Positions 1 to 11,334 of a stretch of DNA of 64,000 nt are shown in pieces. Positions within the stretch are counted from its first letter, which is position 1. Each line of letters starts with the position of its first letter. The translations under genes and the position numbers were made by a program. Source of the DNA: Nematostella vectensis (taxonomy: Eukaryota; Cnidaria; Anthozoa; Actiniaria; Edwardsiidae); NCBI RefSeq assembly GCF_932526225.1, contig NC_064043.1, forward strand, positions 4,579,501 through 4,643,500, written 5' to 3'. The notes below the pieces were generated by a model. It made no database searches. It was not told the DNA's origin and saw only the letters and a program-made list of their open reading frames with translations.

Positions 1-1031
1 TACACCTCCATATTTTTGATCATCCATTCTGAATGAGTTTTGATCATTAATTAATCGAATATTTATCAGCTTACTATTTTTTCGTCTTGCTTAAACTGAG
101 AGGCCTTCATGATAACAAAACGTTTAATCGTAATTTAAAACAGTAGATATTTTTAGTATCCCACTAAGAATGCTTCTTTAAAATACCGCCTCGGGATATT
201 TTTCCAAAAGCACGGAGTATACACCTTCCCTGACAACAAGCAACCCTTTTTTTTCTTCAAGTTATTATTCTACAGGAAGCAGTCTTACAAGTAGCTCAGG
301 TACTGCTTGTAGGTCATGCACTAAAGCACAGCTCTAGAATCGTTTATATCGTTAAAGGTCCCCGAAATAACTAGATAAATGCACCGCCAATTACACAAAT
401 TACGCCGCACGCTTTTGGCGCACATTCTGAGTCATACTAACGAGGTATGCGCGAACGCGGGGCGCCAGGAGATAGAGAAAATTGCTGGTGTTTAATCGAT
501 TTCTGATCAATTACTCTGAAACAAACTGATTGGATTGGAATTTAAAAGTCCACTGTTAAACTATTTTTGACAATGATGAGAGTCAAAAATAGCAAAAAGT
601 TATGTTATGTCTACATCACCTTTGCAGAATTGCCACTATGATTTAGCCATTTAAAACTTGCGTTTTGTGGGGTAGGTTATTGTTTCTAACATTTACCATA
701 ATCAATCCCAGCTTGTTGAACTATTCTACGTGATCCACATATTAGTCATTTCCTCGGACGTATGCCAGCTTAAAAACTGATGTGAGATGTCAGTGAAAGA
801 TCTTGTGATCGTCAGGTTTCTTGGCTTAGTCTCTGCCTTATTTGTGCCTCTTTGCATGAACTCACACAAAAAATGTAACCGTGTACCCCTATCTATCATC
901 CTCTGCCCACATTCTATCAGACAACTACACTCATATCAGTTATATAGTTAAAAAAAGGAATTAAATCTGATTGGTCGTGGGAAATAAAATCGATGGGCAA
1001 ATAAAGAGGCTAGATCTCCTGGACTAGAAGC

Positions 1032-1179
1032 CAGCTTGGTCTTTCTCTATGTTGAGGTCGCCTTAGTAAGGGCTTTACTACGTTTCTTTTTATTAGTCCG
1101 TTAATCAGCTTGGTCTTTCTCTATGTTGAGGTCGCCTTAGTAAGGGCTTTACTACGTTTCTTTTTATTAGTCCGTTAAT
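1032..1179. repeat. Tandem duplication, 74 bp x 2
   Basis: Two adjacent, essentially identical 74-bp copies beginning CAGCTTGGTCTTTCTC at 1032 and 1106. A third copy starts at 1180 but diverges after a few bases. The near identity suggests a recent duplication. It lies about 360 bp upstream of the Wnt5-like terminal exon, so probably in that gene's last intron. Bases 1-1030 hold nothing I can support as coding. Confidence 0.9.
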
Positions 1180-1537
1180 CAGCTTGCCCATGTAAGCCAA
1201 GTTCTTTGGTCTGGGAGCCCGGTGTACTTAGGACGGTCCAGTTAACATAAAAATTATAGAGGCTATGAAATGCTTAGCTTATGTGGATTTCATTTTAGTC
1301 TACGCAAGGAATTGATTTTGAATCATTCATAATTAAAGAGAAGCAGAATCTTACTCTTAAAGGCCGTGGCTATCAATCACGCTATATCATTTTATCATCA
1401 TTATTAATCCTCCACTAGTGGAGAAACAGATGCTAGCCTAAAGATATTCGCATAGAATCTGAGACAGTTAAAATTACGTGCGCAAACTTGGTGCGTAAGT
1501 GATACGCCCCTTTAACGTGCTTCTGTATCTACAGGTT

Positions 1538-2026
1538 GTGAAGGACATTTCCGTGGTGGAATGCAAGTGCCATGGCGTGTGCGGGTCTTGTAATTTGAAG
1601 ACCTGTTGGCGGCAACTAGTGGAGTTCCGTGAGATCGGTAACGCCCTACACGACAAGTACGACGCCGCCGTTCAGGTCGCTCTCAAGAGAAAGGAAGGTC
1701 GCTCTCTCTTGCTACCAATGCGTTCTCGGCATTACTCGCAACGCAAGGCTAAGAGCGCGCAGGAAACAAGAGACGAGCTGGTGTATATCGACAAATCTCC
1801 CGATTTCTGCAGCAAGAACGCGGCACACGGCGCGCAAGGCACGCGTGGTAGGAAATGTATTAAGGAGTCGCTTGGCAAGGACGGGTGTAATTTGTTATGC
1901 TGCAGTCGCGGCTACAAAATGAAAAAAGAAGTACAGGCGACAAGGTGCCGATGCAAGTTTCACTGGTGTTGCAAAGTCAAGTGCAAAACATGCATCAAGA
2001 ATGTCACCACGCATATCTGTAATTAG
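1538..2026 (+). CDS. Wnt5: Wnt5-like gene, terminal exon
   Basis: C-terminal exon of a secreted Wnt ligand. It follows a 3' splice site (TCTGTATCTACAG) in phase 0 and encodes 162 residues to TAG at 2024. It has the Wnt hairpin (ECKCHGVCGSC), the TCW motif, VYIDKSPDFC and the C-terminal cysteine finger (CRCKFHWCC). Assignment to Wnt5 rests on the NLKTCWRQLVEFREIGNAL stretch and the CKFHWCCKVKCKTC end, from my knowledge of the family. Two oddities: the serine that Porcupine acylates (HG-x-S-GSC in nearly all Wnts) is cysteine (TGC, 1579-1581), and the usual CCGRGY is CCSRGY. All other cysteines of the domain appear present and the frame is open, so it does not look like a pseudogene. The N-terminal exons must lie left of the window. 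The gene converges on the Wnt7-like locus. Confidence 0.9.
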   Translation: MKDISVVECKCHGVCGSCNLKTCWRQLVEFREIGNALHDKYDAAVQVALKRKEGRSLLLPMRSRHYSQRKAKSAQETRDELVYIDKSPDFCSKNAAHGAQGTRGRKCIKESLGKDGCNLLCCSRGYKMKKEVQATRCRCKFHWCCKVKCKTCIKNVTTHICN

Positions 2027-2178
2027 TGACATTGTCCCAGTCTGATAAAAGGGACTTGAAATAGTATTTATTCTTGTGTCGGTATTTCAGTGTTTCGTTA
2101 GGCAGTGGTAGCCCTTAGTCAAAGTGGTTGGTCGGTCCATCCTAATGCAATATGAATTGCTTCGTTTGCTTTTGCCTT

Positions 2179-2323
2179 TAGAGTGGTTTTCAAAAACCTG
2201 TGAAATACTATTTAGTTTATTTAGTATTAATACACTGTAATGTTCTTGTTCTCTTTTGTTCTGGCTTGACTATTACACTTTAACAATTACATTTTGTTGC
2301 ACGGGATTTTGAAAACCACTCTA
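2179..2323. mobile_element. MITE with TA-flanked inverted ends, copy 1
   Basis: The sequence starts TAGAGTGGTTTTCAAAA and ends with its reverse complement TTTTGAAAACCACTCTA, giving inverted repeats GAGTGGTTTTCAAAA inside TA dinucleotides. Length is about 145 bp with no coding capacity. A TA duplication is typical of non-autonomous Tc1/mariner-type elements. A related copy lies at 7736-7889. This copy is in the 3' flank or UTR of the Wnt5-like gene. Confidence 0.7.
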
Positions 2324-3326
2324 TCACGTTCATAACGACTAAGTGCTTGTTGGTACATACCAACCCATCAAGCTTAAGCTTAAGACAACACTATGTCTAT
2401 ATACTACCGCCTACACGTTTCAAGACCCACTGCCATGTTAGGGTTCCATGTGAATGTATCAATGTACAGTGTGTGTATATGATTCCACTTTTTCTAAAAA
2501 CATCTCTTATTACTACGTATGTGATGTAAAATACTAAATTCTCTAGTGACCCAGGCAGCGTAGAGATTAAGTATTGGATGAATTCTCAGATCATATGTAA
2601 CCACAGCTTTCAGTCAGGCCTGTACAATAACCCCCTCCCCTACTGTACAAAATATAAGTCGGGTCGATCTTTTTCTTTAATAAAAGTAGTTCTTAGATAT
2701 GACTTTTTATTTATGGCACCCATAAATCACACCATAGTCCTGTTGTTGTCGCTAGTCAACATCAACACCAACATTTTTTATCCAAATGAGCTACTGCATG
2801 TAACAGAAATTTATTTTATGAGTACAATGTGTACTGGCACCCGATAATAACGGTCTATATAAAGCCAGGGAGTTATGCCCCTGATAAATCTAAAGATGCC
2901 GTAAAATATGTCAGACTCATAACAAGGTCGCTAAAGAACATGGGGTCTGCGAGCTGCGAGTAAACTTTTGGTGGTTAATCACCGTACGAACTTTACCTGG
3001 GTTTATAAGTCACTTTAGTTAAAATAATTATATGGTTGATTTACTCGCGACACACCTTTTCCACCCATGCAACAGTTGTGTGATTTAAACTTGAGAGTAG
3101 GTTGTAAGAGTATCTTCACCGAGAAAATTGGTTGACCAAGTTTAGACACCAACATCTGTTATTGAGCAAGAATTCTTTTTTATGGTATACACCGTACCCT
3201 GTTATTGAGCTAGTGAGTCAAATCAAGACTGATTATATCGCTTTAGTATAGACCTAATTAGCTACTAATGAGTTACAGAGAGCAAACTATTTGTTACAAA
3301 TATCCTTTTTGGGGGTTATTATCTAC

Positions 3327-3559
3327 AGGCCCGTGCCCAGGATTTTTCTTGGGGGGGGGGGGGGTGCGAAATCCGAAAAAGTGGACCTAATTTTTACGGG
3401 GGGGGGGGGGGGGGGGGGGGAGTTCTCTGAACACCCCGAAAAAAAAAAAAAAGATTTTTTTTATGCCTTTGCAGTATTGCCACGGGATGTTTTTTTTTGT
3501 CGGATTTGGCTACATACCGGTGCGTTCGCACCCCCTGCAATCCCCCTGGGTACGGGCCT
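3327..3559. mobile_element. Short G-tract element with inverted ends
   Basis: Inverted ends AGGCCCGTGCCCAGGA and TCCCCCTGGGTACGGGCCT enclose long G and A/T homopolymer runs. A partial relative (ending CCCCCCTGGATACGGG) follows at about 3620-3690. The same style of element (ends near GGCGTAGCCAG or GGCCGTAGCAG, poly-G interior) recurs at 6941-7073, 10128-10405 and 42640-42755. I read it as a dispersed non-autonomous element. No coding capacity. Confidence 0.5.
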
Positions 3560-3865
3560 GATCTATCACCTCTTATTGTGTTATATGCTGCTAGTAGTGA
3601 TACAAACAGCATGTTAATTGCGAGCCCGATGTGGACTTTCCGCCGTTGAGGGGGGAGCAAACGCCCCACCTGCAACCCCCCCTGGATACGGGAAATCGTG
3701 TGTATCGTTTTGCTGGGTAACTTTGCATCACCTGTCACTTCACGGTTATCGTTTTGCTCCATAAAGTACCTGCTCAAAGTTAGTTGACCCGTTTTAAATT
3801 AAACATTTATACGGTCATATATCTCGTTTATAAATTTCTTCTCAACAAAGATATATCTTTACACA

Positions 3866-4321
3866 ATGAACAAGGCTTTTAGCGCGTTTCTTGTCTTCTC
3901 TGCGAGTGCGTTCGTCCTTGGGATCAAAAGTGATAGTGCGCCGCTTCAAGCTGTGAGAGACCCACGGCTTTCTGAAAACGGATCTCTTTCTGAGAAGATC
4001 TTCACAAGACATGGAAACCACTCGCGTGTTCCAATGCTTTTTATTTCTTTTTCTATTATCAAGACGAACACATCAAATGGAACAACTGATCGAGAGTATA
4101 TGAGCTCGCCTGAACTCCTGATGAACGGCAGAGAGGAAGTAGCTTTCTTTAACAAAGAAGGGTTGCGTGTTCCTCGCTTGGGAGAAATTCCTATGCGATC
4201 GCTGTACTTCATCGCCTCCGCGTGCTTGTTTATCCTATTTCTTATGGTCATTAAGCTGATTGTGTCGAGAAGGGGGACCAAGGATTATGCCCTTGTTACG
4301 AAGGGAGATTTCGACGCCTAA
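3866..4321 (+). CDS. Putative single-pass membrane protein, unrecognised
   Basis: An uninterrupted 151-codon frame with the layout of a type I membrane protein. It has an N-terminal signal peptide (residues 1-20, MNKAFSAFLVFSASAFVLG), then an ectodomain of about 90 residues with several N-glycosylation sequons (NGS, NHS, NTS, NGT). A hydrophobic segment follows near residues 112-133 (LYFIASACLFILFLMVIKLIV), then a basic stop-transfer RR and a short tail ending KGDFDA. The start context (ACACAATGAAC) is acceptable and the in-frame TAA is at 4319. I do not recognise the family. No neighbouring exon is evident, so it may be intronless or one exon of a larger gene. The ordered signal, sequons, membrane segment and tail argue against a chance frame. 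Transcript evidence would decide. Confidence 0.5.
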   Translation: MNKAFSAFLVFSASAFVLGIKSDSAPLQAVRDPRLSENGSLSEKIFTRHGNHSRVPMLFISFSIIKTNTSNGTTDREYMSSPELLMNGREEVAFFNKEGLRVPRLGEIPMRSLYFIASACLFILFLMVIKLIVSRRGTKDYALVTKGDFDA

Positions 4322-6062
4322 TGACATGAAGAAGATACAAGAAAGCTATCTCTATAAAGTGCTATATTTACCATGGCGTCAAAATCAGTTCAGTTGCATT
4401 GCAAAATTAATGGAGATCAATTGCTGCCATTACGGATTTGAGACTATGAACGGGATATAGATTCTTGCTAACTGACAACTAGGGTTTAGGGTTCGGGTAG
4501 GGTTATTGAATTTGGAGTCGTAGTGCTCCCTTTAGAAGAGCGTTAGTTTATTGTATGTGCGCCGTGAATTGGAGAGTCATATGTTTGAGAAATAATTGCT
4601 AATGTATGCTAAGTAGAAAGGAAAAGGACGGGAGCCAGCGATCTTTTGACCTGCGGTTGCGATGGGATTCCCTGTCACCCGCGTGATTTCGCCACGTGAT
4701 TTTTTGTATGCAGAGGAAGGCCCCAAGAGAAAGGGGAGTTTAAAAAGATTTGTAGAAAAAAATATAAGCCTTTCCAACGACAAATATGGCAGGTAATTTG
4801 CTAAATGGGAAAACAAAAATATGTATTCTGTAGAATCCCATAATCGTGCGACTTGATTTGATTAATAAAGTGCAACTTCTTTCGTTTGATATGTTTAATT
4901 AATTCATAGATCCGGCGAGCGCACGAACAACCAATAAAAAAGCAGCAAATAGAAGCCAGCGAAGTGCAACCCAAATGTCCCACAAAAGTCCCACAAATTG
5001 TATAACATGTCGGATGAGGTCTGTGAATCCTGCTCGGGTTTATCTAAAATATAGACGTTTATAGGGGTTGTCCTGCGACTTGGGAAATAAAAGACGGTCA
5101 CCTAACACGATAGAAATTGATTTGTTGTCCAAGCTTGGTGAAAATCTTGTAGAGAAGCATAGAAATAGATAATATTTTATAATTAGATAATATTTCTAGA
5201 AATAGAAATATTTCTAGAAATAGAAATAGAAATAGATTTGTTGTTGAATGGAAACGACCCGAATCCAGCTCGAAATACGAAAACTTGGAAATGATAAGAT
5301 AAAGCGGTGCTTTCTTCGGTAGGTACTATGTGTTTATCTGCTTTCAAAGCTTTTTTTGTCAACTTGCAGTGATTCAAGTGCGGGGAAAAGTACAAGAGAA
5401 TGCCGAATTCGCAGTTTACGCCTGACTTAAAACTACAAGTTTTGTCGGCAAATGTCAAGATTTACAGCAATAATACAAACGACAGTCTCATCATTCTTAT
5501 ATGTAATTGAAGTAAGCTAGGATAATATTAAACACAAGTTTAATGGTAGGAATTACACTGTTCTTGTCTATGTGGTGTGTTTGCTTTTCGTTTCTTCATA
5601 TCAATATTTGGGTGACCTTCAAACCCGCTCGGTCAATCTCTGGGAGGCCTGGGTCTAAGGGCTTTTCAAGATTAGTGAGATGAAAATTTAACCAAGCTGT
5701 CAGGTTTTTTTGGACAAATTCTTGCCACGAGTCTCAAATTGACAGGAATCAGCATTTTTCACCATATTTTCTGGAGATCAGGGAGCGGGAAAACTTTAGC
5801 TCTTCTAAATATGGGCATCAATGACCATATAAGGCAATGCAAACGAAGGACACTATCCTTGGGGAATATGTTTGATATGCGCAGAAATTTTACGTGTTTT
5901 TCTTTAATTTCAGTCCCAACTCTACACTAAAAGTGGCCGGTCAAAGAAAACAGGACTATCACTTTCTACGCTGACCGGAAGATGCTTATTTTGCTTGTCC
6001 AGATTAGCAGAAAAATATCTCAAACCAATCTTTTTGCCGTCGGTTGCCGACTTTTTGTGGGA

Positions 6063-6099
<37 letters not shown>

Positions 6100-6940
6100 C
6101 GTCCTGGTCGTCGACCGCTCATTGCCGGATTAGCTTGCTAGGGGCAATTATCCTAATTTTAATCTTTAAAAAGATTAAAGGACCTCATGGCTGTTATTGC
6201 ACAATCTCTTTCCTGATTGGCTATTCGTACGCGCGTGATTGGCATGTCGGATCTATGAATTATGTTTTTCACAACACTTTTTTTAGTTTCTACAATATGA
6301 ACAAATGGTATAAAGAGACCGCGCAGTTTAATACAGTGTGCGTAGAAAACAAGTGTATTGGGATATCAAATTCGAATCGTTTTCCGCCATGCACAAACCC
6401 ATACCAATTTATTTCCGATGGTCTCCTTATCATTTACATAGTACATGTGACGTCATAATGCCCCGTGCAAACACTAGCGCTGTCCCAAACACCCTACATG
6501 GCGACTCGGCTATACAAGCGCTGTGTGCACAACATGTTGAAAGGCGCTGAAAGGTGGTTCGAACATCTTTATCTTGTGGCCAACCGAGCCTTTTGTTTGC
6601 ATGTGACTTGACAGTACATTTACCAGGGTGTAACCAGTACACTGTTATATTTCCTAGTGTTTAACCCTTGCACCCATTCTACGCCATATTGGCGACAAAT
6701 CTACATCAGTTCCAATATACAGTTCGCTGCACAATTTCAGGACAGTCTCAAACTTCAGACACTGCTTATTAAAAGTAAGCTTTTTTTTTTTTTAAACGAC
6801 TAAAAGATAACCCTTGAAAGCGCAAGAATTACCAGCCATCTTTACTCTGATTTAAAGGTGTACGGTGTTCAGGGTTTAAGGTTGTCCGGATTTTGAGCAA
6901 CAAACTGTAAATATTGGCAGTTTCTACATTTATTATTTAC

Positions 6941-7073
6941 AGGGGCGTAGCCAGTGGGGTGGCCTAGGGGGGCCGCCCCCCCCCTTTTAGAAGCCAAAAA
7001 TACAGTAAATGTATAAGACATTATTTTTATTTTTTGGGCCCCCTCCTGTTAAAAATCCTGGCTACGCCGCTGC
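6941..7073. mobile_element. Short element, inverted ends GGCGTAGCCAG
   Basis: It begins AGGGGCGTAGCCAGTGGGG and ends ATCCTGGCTACGCCGCTG, an inverted repeat around a C-rich and AT-rich interior. Non-coding. It belongs to the same style of dispersed element as those at 3327, 10128 and 42640. Confidence 0.55.
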
Positions 7074-7735
7074 ATTTAGTATTTACATTAAGCATAGATT
7101 AAGCATATAGTTTAGTGTATTCAATATTAATTTTAAACGACACTTTTTCTCAGAAACTTAACTTTTCTGTTGTTCACACTAAATGCACTATAACGGTTAC
7201 CATCACACAATTTTAATTCCAAACGCGATACATCTGCGCAATTCTTTATATTACTGATGCTTCGTACAAATATTGACAGCATTCCTGGCGCTAGTGCCAC
7301 GAAGTTTCTAGCAAACATTTTGTTTGTGGTCGGCTCAGCAATGCTGGGCAAAAATTGCGCTGTTTGCACGAGGCGTTGCAGCTATCTCGAAAAAAAATCC
7401 CTTGTGATAATCTATTTGTCCTAGACAGCATTGACGGTAACATAAATTTTAAAAAAATATCGGTCTTAAGGCTGTGTACATATGGAAATTCACCCTGCGA
7501 TCGTGTGTGATCATATGGAAACCAATTTGCAATTACGGTCAAATTAGCTGCGATCGAGTGTGATCAAATGGGAACTAGCCTTTGTAAAATCATATGCCTT
7601 AGGCGAAACGATTACAAATTCGACAGTTTCTGTAAATGTATTCGTTAAGTCACGTTTACTCGCCTATTTACGGACAACGTGAATTACGACACATGAATTC
7701 TGTTAGAGTGTAGCCTCATTTAAAAGCTTCTACAA

Positions 7736-7889
7736 TAGAGTGGTTTTTATAAACCGGTACAAAACGTGAACTTGTTAAACTCTAAGTGCAATTAGTAAAT
7801 AGACAAAAAACGGAAAACAATAAAGCTAAGAAGTCATAAAAAGCGTATTATACTAAATGTCTTTCGGGTTTATAAAAAAACCCACTCTA
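7736..7889. mobile_element. MITE with TA-flanked inverted ends, copy 2
   Basis: It starts TAGAGTGGTTTTTATAAACC and ends with the inverse (TTTATAAAAAAACCCACTCTA). It shares the terminal GAGTGG-TTTT motif and the flanking TA with the copy at 2179-2323. About 154 bp, non-coding. It lies in the convergent interval between the Wnt5-like and Wnt7-like genes. Confidence 0.65.
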
Positions 7890-8307
7890 TTTAAAAGCGG
7901 AAAAGCACGGAAAAATACCCCCATATTGTATGTACAATAATACTAACTGTAAACAGCCTGAGTTTTCTTTGTATTGAGTAACCAATTAAGGTTAGGTCGA
8001 AAATGCAGTGTGAAGGCACTTTAATGGCAAAAATCATAATTCTGTGAAAACAAAATACATTGCGTTGATTTTGCATAGGAAATAAAAAGGTTTGTAAGTG
8101 CTACGGAGTTTTACAAGTTTTTTTTTTAGAATTATTATACTTTACTAGTTCATTGTGCTTGTAAAAAAGGAATGCACTTCCTGGTCTGACACATTATAAC
8201 TCTTAAATAAATATCGTTGATTTATATTAAGTAAATAAATTGAATTTTGTCTGTGCTTAAATAAATATGAGAAACTGAAAATATTAAATAATAAATCACA
8301 CTTAATA

Positions 8308-8460
8308 GTGGTACAATTGCCATTTTACGATTTCCATTGGTTATTACCCATGGTACCCTTCAATGGTACAATTGCCATTTTGCGATTTTCATTGCTCATT
8401 TCCCATGATACCCTTCAGTGGTATAATTTCCATTTTACGATTTCAATTGGTCATTTCCGT
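8308..8460. repeat. 55-bp minisatellite, 2.8 copies
   Basis: Units begin near 8308, 8363 and 8418 with GTGGTACAATTGCCATTTT or close variants, each followed by a CCATGGTACCCTTCA-like stretch. It lies about 530 bp beyond the 3' end of the most distal Wnt terminal exon. Confidence 0.8.
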
Positions 8461-8989
8461 TGCTAACGCTTGTTGAGGTAGTTTTAGGTATTTTTATGGA
8501 TGAGAACTGTCACTGTTTAAAGAAGTTCGAAAGGTGTGACACAACACTCAAAGAACACCACCCTACAAATGATGTATTATCCTATGTTCAACGCACGTTG
8601 TTACTACACACACAGCAATTCCGACACGCGCTACCGTGGCCATCCAGAAGTTGCCAATCAGAAAAAAATTCATTGTTGTAGTTTTGATTGACATGATCTC
8701 TAAAACTAAGCTTTTTGCATTTGTTTAAGTGCGGAAAGGAATTAGTTTTCGTGGTTTTGGCTAAGACCAATTCTGTCAATCAATCTACTTTTTTCCCGCA
8801 TCTGGTTGGCTGACTATCAAAAGAAGCTGGTGGCACCGATAGTGAGCGTAATGTGATAGTGTAAAAGTTGGTAAAAGTTACGTTGTATGTGAATGATGGT
8901 CTATGTGACTTCTTTCTAGAGATGTAGGGCGATGTGACCCGTTGTCCCCTAGCGTGTACTACCTATCCTCATACTAAATTAACCTATCG

Positions 8990-9478
8990 TTACTTACACC
9001 TAGTCTCCACAACCCTCTCCTTACATTTCTCACACGTCACCTCACAGCACCACTTAAAGCGACAGTTGCAACGCCACCTTCTCGTATACTCATGGGTGTC
9101 GTATCCCCGTCCGCAGCACATCTCCTCGCAGTTGGACGAGTCCGTCGCCGTCCGATTACACAACCGAGACATTGTTCCGGCAATTCCCCTACTGAGGTCC
9201 GGGTCGCAGTACGTCGGCGAGTGCACCATGTATACCAGACTTTTCCGGTGCGGCTTAAGGATATCGGATCCCGGTACGTCGAGGACAACGTCCACGTCTC
9301 GCAAGCCATCGCGCGAGGGCGCCTTGCGCGTGCGAACGCGTTGTGAAGTAGCGATCATCTTGTTTGTCTTGGCGCCGATCTCGCGGAAGGCTGGTAACGC
9401 GTTCCAGCACGTCTCCGTAGCACAGGATGAGGAGGGGCCGTGGCATCTGCACTCGAGCTTCATTGATTCCTTCACCAA
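8990..9478 (-). CDS. Wnt7-like locus, distal alternative terminal exon (A)
   Basis: Encodes 162 residues of Wnt C-terminal domain. It begins in phase 0 after ...GACTAG (LVKESMKLECRCHG) and ends CK-stop. The acylation serine is present (CRCHGPSSSC), as are TCWNALPAFREIG, VYMVHSPTYC and CNRTATDSSNCEEMCCGRGY. The end, THEYTRRWRCNCRFKWCC, is the most Wnt7-like of the three terminal exons. No N-terminal Wnt exon lies between this exon and the next one upstream (12.1 kb). Its phase fits the donor at 18317, so joining the shared 192-codon N-terminal part would give 354 residues, a normal Wnt length. Whether it is used as an alternative last exon or is the remnant of a duplicated gene needs transcripts. 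The intact frame and cysteines favour use. Confidence 0.85.
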   Translation of the reverse strand: MVKESMKLECRCHGPSSSCATETCWNALPAFREIGAKTNKMIATSQRVRTRKAPSRDGLRDVDVVLDVPGSDILKPHRKSLVYMVHSPTYCDPDLSRGIAGTMSRLCNRTATDSSNCEEMCCGRGYDTHEYTRRWRCNCRFKWCCEVTCEKCKERVVETRCK

Positions 9479-10127
9479 CTAGTCAAGGTATGGTAAACAT
9501 GAATTAGTTATCGGTAGCGGTTACGGTCCCAGGGGGACCTCATCCAAACCCCGAAAAGTTTAGATAGAATGCATGGGGACTAAAACCGGCTCCTCCTACC
9601 ATAAGATGATGATATTATTTCTACCCCACTCCCTCCCTTCGAGGCGGTGCCACCCCCTCGAGAAAATCACAGCCCTCGTGACAGACACTTCAGTATCCTA
9701 CGTGTTTGATTACGAGCGTCGAATGCTATATAGACCTACCGTCTTGCCGGAACTCAGTTCAGGAAAATTCCGATGATGCCGCTTTGCACAAATGCTTATA
9801 CCACTCGCCTTGCCTGTATGCCTGGACCACCTCACGAGAACGTTTCTAGACTCGCAGTGTAGTAGTTATAATTATTGACAGAAGCAAACAAGAGTGCAAG
9901 AGAAGAGATTTTTCTCGCGGAGCAACTCAGATGTTTTAACAGTTTGAGTGAATTTTTTCCATCAGTCAAGTTTTCAACCGATCTTGGGGCTTTTACATTA
10001 TTTCTTAAAAAATGCCCAGGGTGATTTTGGAAAGGTATGTGTTTGTAGGGCTTAATGTCTTGAATGTTTTGTTACTTTGGATTCAAATGGGTATCACACT
10101 TTTTTAAGTCAACGCCTCTTATTTTTT

Positions 10128-10405
10128 TTCAGGGCCGTAGCAGTGGGTGGGGCACTGGGGGCATGTGCCCCGCCCCTATATTTTCAAAAATCATATTGTG
10201 CCCCCCAAATCTTACATGGACTGCAACGGCTCTGTTTTTGCCTTATTATTAATCCAGACTGTAGCAGGCCTCATAATAAAGACGGGGGGACGACGATAGA
10301 GAAACATTTGAAGAAAATACTGGGGGACATTTTTTATCAATTTTGAACATATTTGGGTGACACGTGGGTGACACGTGCCCCTAGTACTCCAACTCCTGCT
10401 CCGGC
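10128..10405. mobile_element. Short element, ends GGGCCGTAGCAG
   Basis: It begins CAGGGCCGTAGCAGTGGG, carries a GGCACTGGGGGCATGTGCCC stretch, and ends near ACTCCTGCTCCGGCTCTG, roughly the inverse. Short open frames inside are incidental. It lies between terminal exons A and B. The rest of 9.5-11.3 kb holds no gene I can support. Confidence 0.45.
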
Positions 10406-11334
10406 TCTGTACCCAAAATACTATAGGATTCCATATATTTATTTTTATTTTATTTTATTTGTGATATATTTAAACGAGATGTACTGTTATGTTTAAAAAA
10501 TACTATACTCCACAGAAGCACGCCTAGAATCAAGCATGCATCATCATACTAACATAATTATCTGAAGTACTCTCTTCTAAATATTTTTTTAAGCTAGTCC
10601 ACGATCTATGGAGGCGTTCTAGTACACTTTTATAGTCATTTTGTTTTCAGAAAACAAACTAAACATTAATAAATTCTTTAAAATATTTGATATATAAGCT
10701 ATTTTTTATAATTCGAAGGGTTCCTAGTAATAATAGTTTACCTTTGATATCAGAGTTACTTACAAATTTAAAATCTCAAAGTTAGCCACTCGCAATAAAA
10801 GAAATGACAAAAGTTAGCATCTCTGCCAAGACAGCTCCATAGGTTGTCGAGGGTGTGTGAGAGGGAGTATGTGGGGTGAAGGGGCGTTGGTATATAAAGA
10901 ATATTGGTCAATTGCGACGACACCAATTCATACCTAATGGCATTATGTGTTTTCTGGAATGGTATGGTAACATGGTTTTGTATGAGATGTGTTTTTATGG
11001 GGGGAGGGGGTAAAACTGGTCATATTGGAGGCAGTGCATATTCCCATAATTCTTATGGAGCTCGACCTGTGTCTTCAATTATCCATATCTTTTTCTTGCG
11101 AGCGTCGGCGTCAAATGATGTGAAATTGCAACAAGTACTTTTGACGGAGTGTAGACCTTTCTAAAGTCTCAATCTTTAAGAGACTACGCATTTTGTGACT
11201 CTAAAGAACGCTTAGCCATAAAAGAAGAAATCTAGTAATGGCAAACCTTTCTCTTATAGTTTTTAAGAAATCCCTATATTAACAAATGCAATAGGGAAAC
11301 TTGGATGATCGATCGTGCTATTTGCTACTTGCAA

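Noticed and set aside
3394-3777. Glycine- and proline-rich ORFs at 3.3-3.8 kb
   Set aside because: They come from G and C homopolymer runs of dispersed elements.
8934-9482. Plus-strand ORF opposite Wnt terminal exon A
   Set aside because: Antisense shadow. The minus strand carries all conserved Wnt residues.
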